Positions 8,329-15,070 of a stretch of DNA of 39,533 bases are shown in pieces (the stretch's first letter is position 1; the number at the start of each line of letters is the position of its first letter). Source of the stretch: Actinomycetota bacterium. Its GTDB lineage: Bacteria; Actinomycetota; Actinomycetes; Actinomycetales; Cellulomonadaceae. The translations under genes were made by a program, and so were the position numbers. The notes below the pieces were generated by a model. It was not told the origin of the DNA, made no database searches, and saw nothing but the letters and a program-made list of their open reading frames with translations. The stretch lies in NCBI GenBank assembly GCA_018898235.1, contig JAHIJU010000101.1, forward strand, positions 1-39,533, read 5' to 3'.

Positions 8329-8348
8329 GGGCCGCCCCGGGGTGGCCC
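8329..8348. terminator. Candidate hairpin between the 307-aa gene and hemE
   Basis: GGGCCGCCCC is followed directly by GGGGTGGCCC, its reverse complement with one mismatch. It lies in the 63-bp gap between two same-strand genes and could terminate the upstream message. No T-tract follows, as is common in high-GC actinobacteria. Confidence 0.35.
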
Positions 8349-8360
8349 GTGTGGAGCAGA

Positions 8361-9284
8361 TCAGCCGGCTGCGCCCGCCGGTGGGCCCCCGGCGCCGTCC
8401 GTGCCCGGCTCGGACCTGATCTCGGGCAGCGGCAGGTCGTCGTCGTGCGCGGGCACCGGCGGCTGCCACCGGGCGCCTGCCGGGGCCTCGATCCGCTGCG
8501 AGCGCAGACCGACCAGCTCGTCCAGGTCGACCCAGGTCTCCAGCACGTCCGCGTCGAGGGCCTGCATGCCGCGGCCGCGGGCGGCGTCGACGTCGTCGGC
8601 GGCCGGCACGATGTGGGCGACCTGGCGTCCGTCGCGCAGCACCTGGTCGACCACGCGCACCCGCAGGTCCCGCCAGGTGGCCGTCACGTCGAGCACCAGC
8701 ACATCGTCGATGTCGGACGGGCTGACCTGGCGGAACCAGCGCCCCGGCGCACCCGGCCAGAAGCCCTGGGCCGGGTCGGGTTCGGTGCTGGTGCCCAGGA
8801 TCACGCGACCGTCGACGAGGTCGGCCTCGATGTGGGTGCCCCGCCAGCGCACGACGGGGCCGGCGCAGACCGACAGCGGCGCCATCACGGGGGCCGGGCG
8901 CTCGCGGTCGGCCGGCACCCAGCCCGTGCCGAGGTGGCCGTACCGGGCCAGCAGCTCGAGCCCGCCGTCGGCGTACCGGCGGACGAGCTGGGCACCCGGC
9001 GGCACCCGGGTCTGCAGCAACCACCACAGCGGCACCGCGAACCCCGGTTCGCCCAGGTAGCGCATCGCCCAGGTGGCATCGAAGCGCAACAGGTCCACCC
9101 AGTCCGCGTCGGCCGTCCACCCCGACCCCGGCGCGTGGAGCCCGTGCACGGCCGCCAGGTCGGTGATGCTGCGGGCGAACCGGACGTCCGAGACCCGGAC
9201 CACGTAGCCACCCACCCGGTCGTATCCCTGATCCAGGTACGCCCGGGACAGCCGTGGCGACACGGCCTTCTGCAGGAGGGTCAT
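8361..9284 (-). CDS. Unrecognised 307-aa protein
   Basis: I do not recognise the family. Coding nature is supported by an AAGGAC ribosome-binding site before the ATG, strong third-position GC, and a balanced amino-acid composition rich in Trp, Asp and Arg. There is no signal peptide or membrane helix. Residues 1-180 look like one mixed alpha/beta domain (YVVRVSDV, WVDLLRFDATWAMRYLG, PLWWLLQTRV). Residues about 185-265 form a second stretch of strands and helices (DVLVLDVTATWRDLRVRVVD). The last 40 residues are Pro/Gly/Ala-rich and probably disordered. It precedes hemE on the same strand but a hairpin lies between, so linkage to haem synthesis is doubtful. Confidence 0.7.
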   Translation of the reverse strand: MTLLQKAVSPRLSRAYLDQGYDRVGGYVVRVSDVRFARSITDLAAVHGLHAPGSGWTADADWVDLLRFDATWAMRYLGEPGFAVPLWWLLQTRVPPGAQLVRRYADGGLELLARYGHLGTGWVPADRERPAPVMAPLSVCAGPVVRWRGTHIEADLVDGRVILGTSTEPDPAQGFWPGAPGRWFRQVSPSDIDDVLVLDVTATWRDLRVRVVDQVLRDGRQVAHIVPAADDVDAARGRGMQALDADVLETWVDLDELVGLRSQRIEAPAGARWQPPVPAHDDDLPLPEIRSEPGTDGAGGPPAGAAG

Positions 9285-9434
9285 CGAGGTCCTTACCGGC
9301 GCCAGAATCCCGCGTCCCGGGGCGATCGGGACGAATCGGGCGGGTGAAGCGTGCCGCCTGGGGTGGTCCGGGGTCCAGTCGGTTCACCCGATCGGCCGCG
9401 TGGCTGTGGACGGGGTCGGCCGGTGTCGACGCCC

Positions 9435-9452
9435 TTCACTCCATGGAGTGAA
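9435..9452. promoter_or_regulatory. Perfect 18-bp palindrome, candidate operator
   Basis: TTCACTCCATGGAGTGAA equals its own reverse complement over all 18 bases. It lies 151 bp upstream of the minus-strand gene starting at 9284 and 271 bp upstream of the plus-strand gene at 9723. The size and symmetry fit a dimeric helix-turn-helix regulator (TetR, PadR or MarR type), but no such gene is adjacent. Confidence 0.5.
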
Positions 9453-9532
9453 TCGTATGACGAGGCCTTCTGAACTGGTCGGTCGTCCGGTTAGCGTCCG
9501 TTCGCGCCGTGTGCCAGCTGTGGGGCAGCGCA

Positions 9533-9554
9533 CCGGGGGCTGAGTGGCCCCCGG
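9533..9554. terminator. Stem-loop in the 9.3-9.7 kb gap
   Basis: CCGGGGGC and GCCCCCGG form a perfect 8-bp stem around a 6-nt loop (TGAGTG). There is no T-tract. It could end a transcript from either side or be a mere GC-rich coincidence. Confidence 0.3.
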
Positions 9555-9722
9555 GTGGTTGCTGAGCGGCCGGGGTGCGGTCGGGCGGGGGGTGACGGTG
9601 GAACGCGTGTGTGGTCGGCCTTCGCCGGAGCGGGCTTCGTCGCCGGCGTAGAGGACCGCGTGGCCGCCTCCTGGACGTTCTATCCCTGGGCCCACTGAGA
9701 ACAGGCGGAGGTCTTGCTGGCA

Positions 9723-10139
9723 GTGTCGAACGATGTCTTGAAGGTGTCTGGCGGAACTGTCGTTCGGATACCGGGCGAGAGGCTTCTCAACATCTCGATT
9801 CCCATGGTTCAGATCGTCCTCACGCCTGAAGGGGTCGGCCTCCGATCGAAATGGGCCATGGCAGCCTGGGCCGCGAGCGACTACGCGCGATATGCGGATC
9901 CTCAGGATCCGGATCCGCGCAGACACCTCTGGGCGGCGACTTGGTCCGAGATAGTCGAGATGAGATTCGGTGGGCGACGATTTGGTGTCCGGACCGAGAC
10001 GTCGGGCGGGTTCCTATTCAGCACAAGGCGGCGGGCCGAGATGAACAAGATTGTGGAGTATCTGACACAGCGCGAAGTACCGCTCGAGGCGCGCAAGCCG
10101 AATGTCACGTTTCTGTATCGCCATGGTCGACGGACATGA
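9723..10139 (+). CDS. Unrecognised 138-aa protein, relative of the protein at 10704
   Basis: Function unknown. The GTG at 9723 is preceded by GGAGG with an 11-nt spacer; an in-frame TTG at 9714 is too close to that site. The protein has no membrane segment. It alternates predicted beta strands (VVRIPG, LNISIP, VQIVLTP, VGLRSKW), then ATWSEIVEMRF, GVRTE and a C-terminal helix MNKIVEYLTQREVPLE, which suggests a PH-like barrel closed by a helix; this is inference. The same layout occurs in the protein at 10704. Its stop overlaps the next gene's ATG (ATGA). Codon use is less GC-biased than in the neighbouring hem genes, hinting at acquired DNA. Confidence 0.75.
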   Translation: MSNDVLKVSGGTVVRIPGERLLNISIPMVQIVLTPEGVGLRSKWAMAAWAASDYARYADPQDPDPRRHLWAATWSEIVEMRFGGRRFGVRTETSGGFLFSTRRRAEMNKIVEYLTQREVPLEARKPNVTFLYRHGRRT

Positions 10140-10603
10140 TCCACCAGCGGCATGGAATGGGTTCGGGGACGGTGCACGGAGTACCGCGCTTCATCGGGGC
10201 CAGCCGGGGGCCCGCCTCGAGTCCCGAACGGAAGGCGTCGATCCGGGCACTCGTGCATCTAGGACTGAGCCCGCTGGTCGTGGTGCTCGGCTTCTTCGTT
10301 GCGATCCGGTGGGAGGGGATTCAACAGGGCGTCGCGTTCATCGACGCGTGGGCTGTCTCCATCGCCCTCATGGCCGGCGTGGCGCGCGCGGCACCTCCGG
10401 CAGCGCGGGACGCCCCGAGGACTCCGTGCGGGCTCGTGAGTGCCTTTCGCGAGTACATAGGATTTCACTTCACCGTAGGCCCGCTTCGCCAGCGAAGCAC
10501 CGAACTGGTCGTCGTGATTGCCTGGCTGCTCCCCGTCGTGCTCTTCCTCCTGCTCTGGCTCAACGCTGTCGTGGGGATCGTTGGGGCGGCAACCTCTCGA
10601 TGA
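10136..10603 (+). CDS. Unrecognised three-helix membrane protein
   Basis: 155 residues, starting with the ATG that overlaps the preceding stop (ATGA). Three hydrophobic segments are visible at about residues 38-58 (LVHLGLSPLVVVLGFFVAIRW), 66-86 and 123-150. A polar N-terminus of about 35 residues and a loop of about 35 residues rich in Arg and Pro lie between. I do not recognise a family. Translational coupling to the upstream soluble protein suggests they act together at the membrane. Confidence 0.7.
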   Translation: MIHQRHGMGSGTVHGVPRFIGASRGPASSPERKASIRALVHLGLSPLVVVLGFFVAIRWEGIQQGVAFIDAWAVSIALMAGVARAAPPAARDAPRTPCGLVSAFREYIGFHFTVGPLRQRSTELVVVIAWLLPVVLFLLLWLNAVVGIVGAATSR

Positions 10604-10605
10604 GT

Positions 10606-10707
10606 ATGGAACTCGGCAGGTGCCAGGCGTTCGAGGGAGCGCCCGGAGGAGGCCAGGTCAAGCGACCTACCCCCTGGTCCAGTTCGGGAGGGAGAGCGGG
10701 CGCGTGA
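10606..10707 (+). CDS. Possible 33-aa peptide, doubtful
   Basis: An ATG 3 nt after the membrane-protein stop opens a 33-codon frame whose stop overlaps the next gene's GTG by 4 bp (GTGA). The tight packing mirrors genuine coupling in this window, but the product (Gly/Pro/Ser/Arg-rich) has no recognisable feature and there is no good ribosome-binding site. It may be only untranslated leader. Confidence 0.2.
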   Translation: MELGRCQAFEGAPGGGQVKRPTPWSSSGGRAGA

Positions 10708-11126
10708 CCACAGGTGGAGCGTTCCTCTTCAAGGACGGGAGGACGCAGGTCAACGTCACGATCCCGTGGGCCGTGCTCGACCTTCGTGAGTCGGGACTGG
10801 ACGTCCGGATCGAGCCGGGCTGGATGGCTGCGATCGCGCGCGGGATGTCGCACCTGTGGCTTCACCGCAGACCACTTCCGAGCGCGGGCCCGGCGTGGTC
10901 CGCCACCTGGCCGCAGATCGCGCGGGCGCTCGTCGGTCCCGGTTCGGTGCTGCTGGTCGCCGCCGACGGTGCAGGCGTGAGATTTGGGGCGTGGGGCGCG
11001 CACAGCCTCGAACCGACAGTCGAGGCCCTCTGGACCCACGGCGTCCCCGTCCAGCTCGTCGAGGGCACCTGGTGGTACGCGGTGTCTCCAAGGTTGTTCC
11101 GGCGACGCCTGGCGATCCGGCCGTAG
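10704..11126 (+). CDS. Unrecognised 140-aa protein, relative of the protein at 9723
   Basis: Function unknown. The GTG at 10704 follows GGGAGGGAG at 10686-10694. Residues align by eye with the 138-aa protein: NVTIP against NISIP, then ATWPQIARAL against ATWSEIVEM, and EALWTHGVPVQL against EYLTQREVPLE, with similar spacing. Both look like an antiparallel barrel ended by a helix. Overall identity is low, so common ancestry is likely but unproven. No signal peptide or membrane helix. It is the last gene of the set and converges on hemL. Confidence 0.7.
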   Translation: MTTGGAFLFKDGRTQVNVTIPWAVLDLRESGLDVRIEPGWMAAIARGMSHLWLHRRPLPSAGPAWSATWPQIARALVGPGSVLLVAADGAGVRFGAWGAHSLEPTVEALWTHGVPVQLVEGTWWYAVSPRLFRRRLAIRP

Positions 11127-11210
11127 CCAGGCTTGAGGAGGTCGTAGCGCGGCACTCCAGACGGCCTGGACAAGCGAGTGGGGCTCGGCGTTCATCCGGC
11201 ACCCCGCGGA

Positions 11211-12551
11211 TCACCGCGCCCGTGCACCACCCGCAGCCGCAGCCGCAGCAGGCAGCGCGTCGGCGATCCGGCTCAGCGCCGCCTCGTCGTGCGCGGCCGA
11301 GACGAACCAGGCCTCGAACGCCGAGGGCGGCAGGTAGACCCCGCCGTCGAGCAGCGCGTGGAAGAACGGTGCGTACCGCCAGTGCTCGGTCGCCTGCATG
11401 CCGGCGTAGTCGTGCACGGGCTGGTCCGTCCCGAAGGCGATCGAGAACAGGTTCCCGGCACGCTGCACGTGGTGCGCCACCCCGGCGGCGGTGAGGGCGT
11501 CGGAGACCAGGGCCTGCAGCGTGGTCGAGGCCGCGTCGATGCGGGAGTACACGTCGGCGTCGGCCAGGCGGAGCTGGGCGAGCCCCGTCGCGGTAGCGAC
11601 CGGGTTCCCGGACAGCGTGCCCGCCTGGTAGACGGGGCCTACCGGTGCGAGCAGGTCCATCACCTCGGCGCGGCCCGCGACGGCCGCCACCGGTAGCCCG
11701 CCGCCGATCACCTTGCCGAAAGTCAGCAGATCGGGGGCCCAGCCCTCGCGGGCGCCCTCCAGCCCCCACCAGCCGGCCGGCGAGACGCGGAACCCGGTGA
11801 GCACCTCGTCCTGGATGAGCAGCGCACCGTGCTCGGCGGTGATCGCCCGCAGTGCCGCATTGAACCCGGGGCGCGGGGGGACCACGCCCATGTTGGCGGC
11901 AGCGGCCTCGGTGATCACCGCGGCGATCCGGTCACCGTGCAGGGCGAACGCGGTGCGCACGGCCTCCACGTCGTTGTACGGCAGGACGAGAGTCTCGGCC
12001 GCGACCGCAGCGCTCACCCCCGCCGAACCGGGCAGGGCCAGCGTGGCGACGCCCGAGCCCGCGGCGGCCAGCAGCGCGTCGACGTGCCCGTGGTAGCAGC
12101 CGGCGAACTTGATGACGAGGTCGCGTCCGGTGGCACCGCGGGCCAGCCGCAGCGCCGTCATCGTCGCCTCGGTGCCGGTGGAGACCAGCCGCACCTTGGC
12201 CGCCGGGGGGACGCGGGCGGCGATCTCCTCGGCCAGCTCGGCCTCCCCGGTGGTGGGTGCCCCGAACGACAGCCCGCGACCGGCCGCCTCGCGTGCCGCC
12301 TCGACGATGACGGGGTGTGCGTGCCCGACGAGCGCGGGGCCCCATGAGCCCACGAGGTCGACGTACTCGCGCCCGTCGACGTCCCGCACCAGCGCACCGG
12401 AGGCCGAGGCCAGGAACCGGGGGGTGCCGCCGACCGACCCGAACGCCCGGACCGGGGAGTCGACCCCGCCCGGGATGATCCGCAGGGCCCGGGCGAACGC
12501 CGCCTCGCTGCTGGTCGGGGCTGGCGGGCGGGGCGGTGTCGCGGAGGTCAC
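11211..12551 (-). CDS. hemL: Glutamate-1-semialdehyde 2,1-aminomutase
   Basis: PLP-dependent conversion of glutamate-1-semialdehyde to 5-aminolevulinate, the second step of the C5 route. 446 residues from the GTG at 12551. Lys280 in LLTFGKVIGGG is the PLP lysine; PGGVDSPVRAF near the N-terminus, STGTEATMTALRLARG and YHGHVD are typical. The start is uncertain: there is no Shine-Dalgarno sequence before the GTG, so translation may be leaderless. It is separated from the main hem operon by the accessory genes and is divergent from hemA. Confidence 0.95.
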   Translation of the reverse strand: MTSATPPRPPAPTSSEAAFARALRIIPGGVDSPVRAFGSVGGTPRFLASASGALVRDVDGREYVDLVGSWGPALVGHAHPVIVEAAREAAGRGLSFGAPTTGEAELAEEIAARVPPAAKVRLVSTGTEATMTALRLARGATGRDLVIKFAGCYHGHVDALLAAAGSGVATLALPGSAGVSAAVAAETLVLPYNDVEAVRTAFALHGDRIAAVITEAAAANMGVVPPRPGFNAALRAITAEHGALLIQDEVLTGFRVSPAGWWGLEGAREGWAPDLLTFGKVIGGGLPVAAVAGRAEVMDLLAPVGPVYQAGTLSGNPVATATGLAQLRLADADVYSRIDAASTTLQALVSDALTAAGVAHHVQRAGNLFSIAFGTDQPVHDYAGMQATEHWRYAPFFHALLDGGVYLPPSAFEAWFVSAAHDEAALSRIADALPAAAAAAGGARAR

Positions 12552-12654
12552 CGGGGCATTGTCGCGCGTGGTGGCGCCGCTGCCGAAATCGCAGGAATTC
12601 TTGGTCGACCGCTGACCGTGGGGCGCGCCGGTGTCGAATGCGGACGGATTGTTG

Positions 12655-12667
12655 CGACGCGGCGTCA
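12655..12667. promoter_or_regulatory. Candidate hem operator, copy 2
   Basis: CGACGCGGCGTCA differs from the palindrome TGACGCNGCGTCA by one base. With the next five bases it reads CGACGCGGCGTCAGATCG, which matches copy 3 at 15 of 18 positions. Confidence 0.45.
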
Positions 12668-12763
12668 GATCGAAATCACGTGCGGGAGGTGCGCCGGCGC
12701 GGCCCCGACCGGCACGAACGCTCCGAGGTGGGCATCCGCCGTCCGCTCGGCGTGTCATTTTCT

Positions 12764-12776
12764 CGACACCGCGTCA
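12764..12776. promoter_or_regulatory. Candidate hem operator, copy 3
   Basis: CGACACCGCGTCA differs from TGACGCNGCGTCA at two positions; extended, it reads CGACACCGCGTCAGAACG. It lies 23 bp before the possible hemA ATG at 12799 and 74 bp before the preferred GTG. Confidence 0.4.
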
Positions 12777-12849
12777 GAACGGTCGATCACCTCGAAGAAT
12801 GACCGCGAAGATTGCACGGGAGCACCGTGCGCGTGCTTCACTTCGTCCC

Positions 12850-14040
12850 GTGGTCCTGCTCGCACTCACCGCCGACCACCACGATCTCGACCTCGGGACC
12901 CTCGAGCTGCTCTCGTCACAGGTGACGGGTCTGGGCGCCGAGCTCGTGGCCTCCGGCGCAGCCCTCGGCGCCGTGACGCTCGCCACCTGCAACCGGGTCG
13001 AGCTCTACCTCGACACCGCGACGCCCGAGGCCGCCCGCGCCGACGGTCTGGCCGGCCTCGAGCGCCGGGCCGGGCCGCGCGCCACGGCCGGCCTGCGGCT
13101 CTGGACCGACCGCCCCGCCATCGAGCACCTGTTCGCCGTGACCGCCGGGCTGGAGTCGATGGTCGTCGGCGAACGCGAGATCGTCGGCCAGGTGCGCACC
13201 GCGCTCGCCGACGCGCACGCCGCCCGGCTCACCACCCCCCTGCTGGAGGCCGCGTTCCAGAACGCCTCCCGCGTCTCGCGCGATGTCGAGGCCCGGACCG
13301 GCCTCGGCGCCGCCGGACGTTCGATGGTGGCCGTCGCGCTGGACATCGCCGGCGCCGACCTGGCGGCCGACTGGTCGGCCCTGCGCACCCTGCTGGTCGG
13401 CACCGGCTCCTACGCCGGGGCGAGCCTGGCCGCCCTGCGTGAACGCGGGGTGCGCGACGTCCAGGTCCACTCCGGCAGCGGGCGCGCACACGCCTTCGCC
13501 GAACGGCACGGCGCACGGCCCGCACCGGACCTCGTCGCGGCGCTGGCCGAGGTCCACCTCGTGGTGGCCTGCAGCGGCGTCGGCGGCGTGCCGTTGTCCG
13601 CCCGCCGGTTGAGCGACGCGCGCGCCGGATCGGGCCGGCCGCTCGTCGTGGTCGACCTGGCGCTCGCGCACGACGTCGAACCCGCGGTGGCGGACCTGCC
13701 CGGGGTGCGGCTCGTGACCATGCGCGACGTCGCGGCGCACGCCCCCGACGCCGGTGAGCCGGCGCGGGCCGCCCGGGCGGACGTGGCTGCCGCCGCGGCC
13801 CGGTTCGAGACCGACCGCCGGGTGCGCGCCTGGGACGTCCGGATCGTCGCCGCTCGGGCCCAGGTGCTCGCCGCCCTGCCCGACGACCCCGACGGGCTGG
13901 CCGCAGCACGTCGGCGCGCCCACACACAGATGCACGGGCCCACGGCGCGTGCGCGGGCCGCGGCGCGCGTGGGTGACGAGACGGCCTACGAGGAGGCGCT
14001 CGCCGAGCTGTCGGCGCTGGTCACGGCGGCCTTCTCCTAG
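12850..14040 (+). CDS. hemA: Glutamyl-tRNA reductase
   Basis: NADPH-dependent reduction of glutamyl-tRNA(Glu) to glutamate-1-semialdehyde, the committed step of the C5 haem pathway. 396 residues from the GTG at 12850. The catalytic cysteine is Cys47 in ATCNRVELY; the segment VTAGLESMVVGEREIVGQV is the family signature. The NADPH-binding loop reads LLVGTGSYAG rather than the more usual VGAGxM. An in-frame ATG at 12799 would add 17 basic residues; neither start has a strong ribosome-binding site. The GTG fits the usual family N-terminus better. It is followed 9 nt later by the APH-fold kinase gene. Confidence 0.93.
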   Translation: MVLLALTADHHDLDLGTLELLSSQVTGLGAELVASGAALGAVTLATCNRVELYLDTATPEAARADGLAGLERRAGPRATAGLRLWTDRPAIEHLFAVTAGLESMVVGEREIVGQVRTALADAHAARLTTPLLEAAFQNASRVSRDVEARTGLGAAGRSMVAVALDIAGADLAADWSALRTLLVGTGSYAGASLAALRERGVRDVQVHSGSGRAHAFAERHGARPAPDLVAALAEVHLVVACSGVGGVPLSARRLSDARAGSGRPLVVVDLALAHDVEPAVADLPGVRLVTMRDVAAHAPDAGEPARAARADVAAAAARFETDRRVRAWDVRIVAARAQVLAALPDDPDGLAAARRRAHTQMHGPTARARAAARVGDETAYEEALAELSALVTAAFS

Positions 14041-14049
14041 GGTGCAGGG

Positions 14050-15045
14050 ATGAACGATCCGCACCCGGCGCCCGCCCCCGTCCCCGACGACGTCCGGGCG
14101 GCACTGGCCCGCATCGTCGCCCCGCTCGGTGACCTGACCGGCATTGAACGTCTCACCGGGGGGATGTTCGCCACCACCTACCGGCTGACCCTGGCCGATG
14201 GCACCCGCGTGGTCGCCAAGACCGCCCCGGCCGACGCCGGGCAGCTGCTGCGCTACGAACGCGACCTCATCCGCGCCGAGGCGATCGTCTACCGGCTCGC
14301 CGAGCCCTACCCGGACCTGCTCATGCCGCGCGTGCTGCTCACGGACTACAGCCGCACCGAGCTGCCGGGCGATGTCGTGGTCGCCAGCCACGCCCGCGGG
14401 GTCCCGGCCGACCAGGGGCCGGAGGTGACCGACGAGCTGCTCGCCGCCCGCCGCCGCCGGCTCGGGTCGCTCATGGCCGGTCTGCACGCTCTGCACGGCG
14501 ACCGCTTCGGCTACGTCGAACCGGGGACGTCCCTGCGAGGTGCCACCTGGCCCGAGGCGTTCGGCCGGATGATCGACGCGGTGCTGTCCGACGCCCACCG
14601 GTGGGATGTGGACGTGGCGGCCTCCCGGGTGCGCGCCGCGCTCGTCAGACATGCGGACGCCCTCGCGACGGTCGAGCACCCATCGCTCGTGCACGCCGAC
14701 CTGTGGCCGGGCAACCTGTTCGTCGACCCGGACAGCGGTGACCTCACCGCCGTGATCGACCCGGAGCGGGCGTTCTGGGGCGACCCGCTGTTCGACCTGG
14801 TCGGGGCGGACCCGTTCCGGTTGGGACCGCCCGCGGCCGATCTGCTGGCGGGCTACCGCCAGGCCGGGGCCGACCTCCCGCTCGGCACGGCCCACGGCGA
14901 CGCCCGCTACGCGCTGTGCCAGCTCATGATGGCGCTCGTCATGCTGGTCGAGGTGGCACCGCGGGGCTACGCGGGGGACTGGCTGCCCGCGCACCTGGAG
15001 GCCGTGACCGCCCTGCACCGGTCGGCGCTCGACCGGCTGGAGTGA
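14050..15045 (+). CDS. APH-fold (fructosamine-kinase-like) phosphotransferase
   Basis: 331 residues of the protein-kinase-like aminoglycoside phosphotransferase/fructosamine kinase superfamily. Seen: candidate ATP lysine Lys57 (VVAKTA) with partner Glu77, catalytic loop HADLWPGNLF with Asp217 and Asn222, and metal-binding Asp237 in VIDPERAFWGDPLFDL. The LWPGN form of the loop resembles fructosamine-3-kinase relatives more than resistance enzymes, so deglycation or phosphorylation of a small metabolite is more likely than drug resistance; the substrate is unknown. It begins 9 nt after hemA and is probably co-transcribed. Confidence 0.85.
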   Translation: MNDPHPAPAPVPDDVRAALARIVAPLGDLTGIERLTGGMFATTYRLTLADGTRVVAKTAPADAGQLLRYERDLIRAEAIVYRLAEPYPDLLMPRVLLTDYSRTELPGDVVVASHARGVPADQGPEVTDELLAARRRRLGSLMAGLHALHGDRFGYVEPGTSLRGATWPEAFGRMIDAVLSDAHRWDVDVAASRVRAALVRHADALATVEHPSLVHADLWPGNLFVDPDSGDLTAVIDPERAFWGDPLFDLVGADPFRLGPPAADLLAGYRQAGADLPLGTAHGDARYALCQLMMALVMLVEVAPRGYAGDWLPAHLEAVTALHRSALDRLE

Positions 15046-15047
15046 TC

Positions 15048-15059
15048 CGGCCGCGGCCG
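15048..15059. terminator. Palindrome in the convergent gap before purB
   Basis: CGGCCGCGGCCG is a perfect 12-bp palindrome within the 25-bp gap between the converging kinase and purB genes. It may act as a two-way terminator; there is no T-tract. Confidence 0.3.
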
Positions 15060-15070
15060 CGGGGCGGGCC

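Larger units (their letters stand above)
9285..9722. other. Intergenic region between divergent unrecognised genes
   Basis: No convincing gene on either strand. It holds the 18-bp palindrome at 9435-9452 and a stem-loop at 9533-9554. A GGAGG at 9707-9711 serves the next gene. Base composition becomes less GC-rich towards its right end, where the accessory set begins. Confidence 0.6.
12552..12849. promoter_or_regulatory. Divergent hemL-hemA control region
   Basis: About 300 bp between the two divergent starts. No separate gene seen. It contains two diverged copies of the hem palindrome, at 12655-12667 and 12764-12776, 109 bp apart. Several A/T-richer patches (for example around 12590 and 12755) could hold promoters, but I cannot assign -10 and -35 boxes with confidence. 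Confidence 0.5.

Noticed and set aside
12916..15018. A 700-codon open frame on the minus strand, antisense to hemA and the kinase gene
   Set aside because: Its composition is Gly/Arg/Val/His-rich with no domain, and it lies wholly opposite two well-identified genes; it is a by-product of GC-rich third positions.
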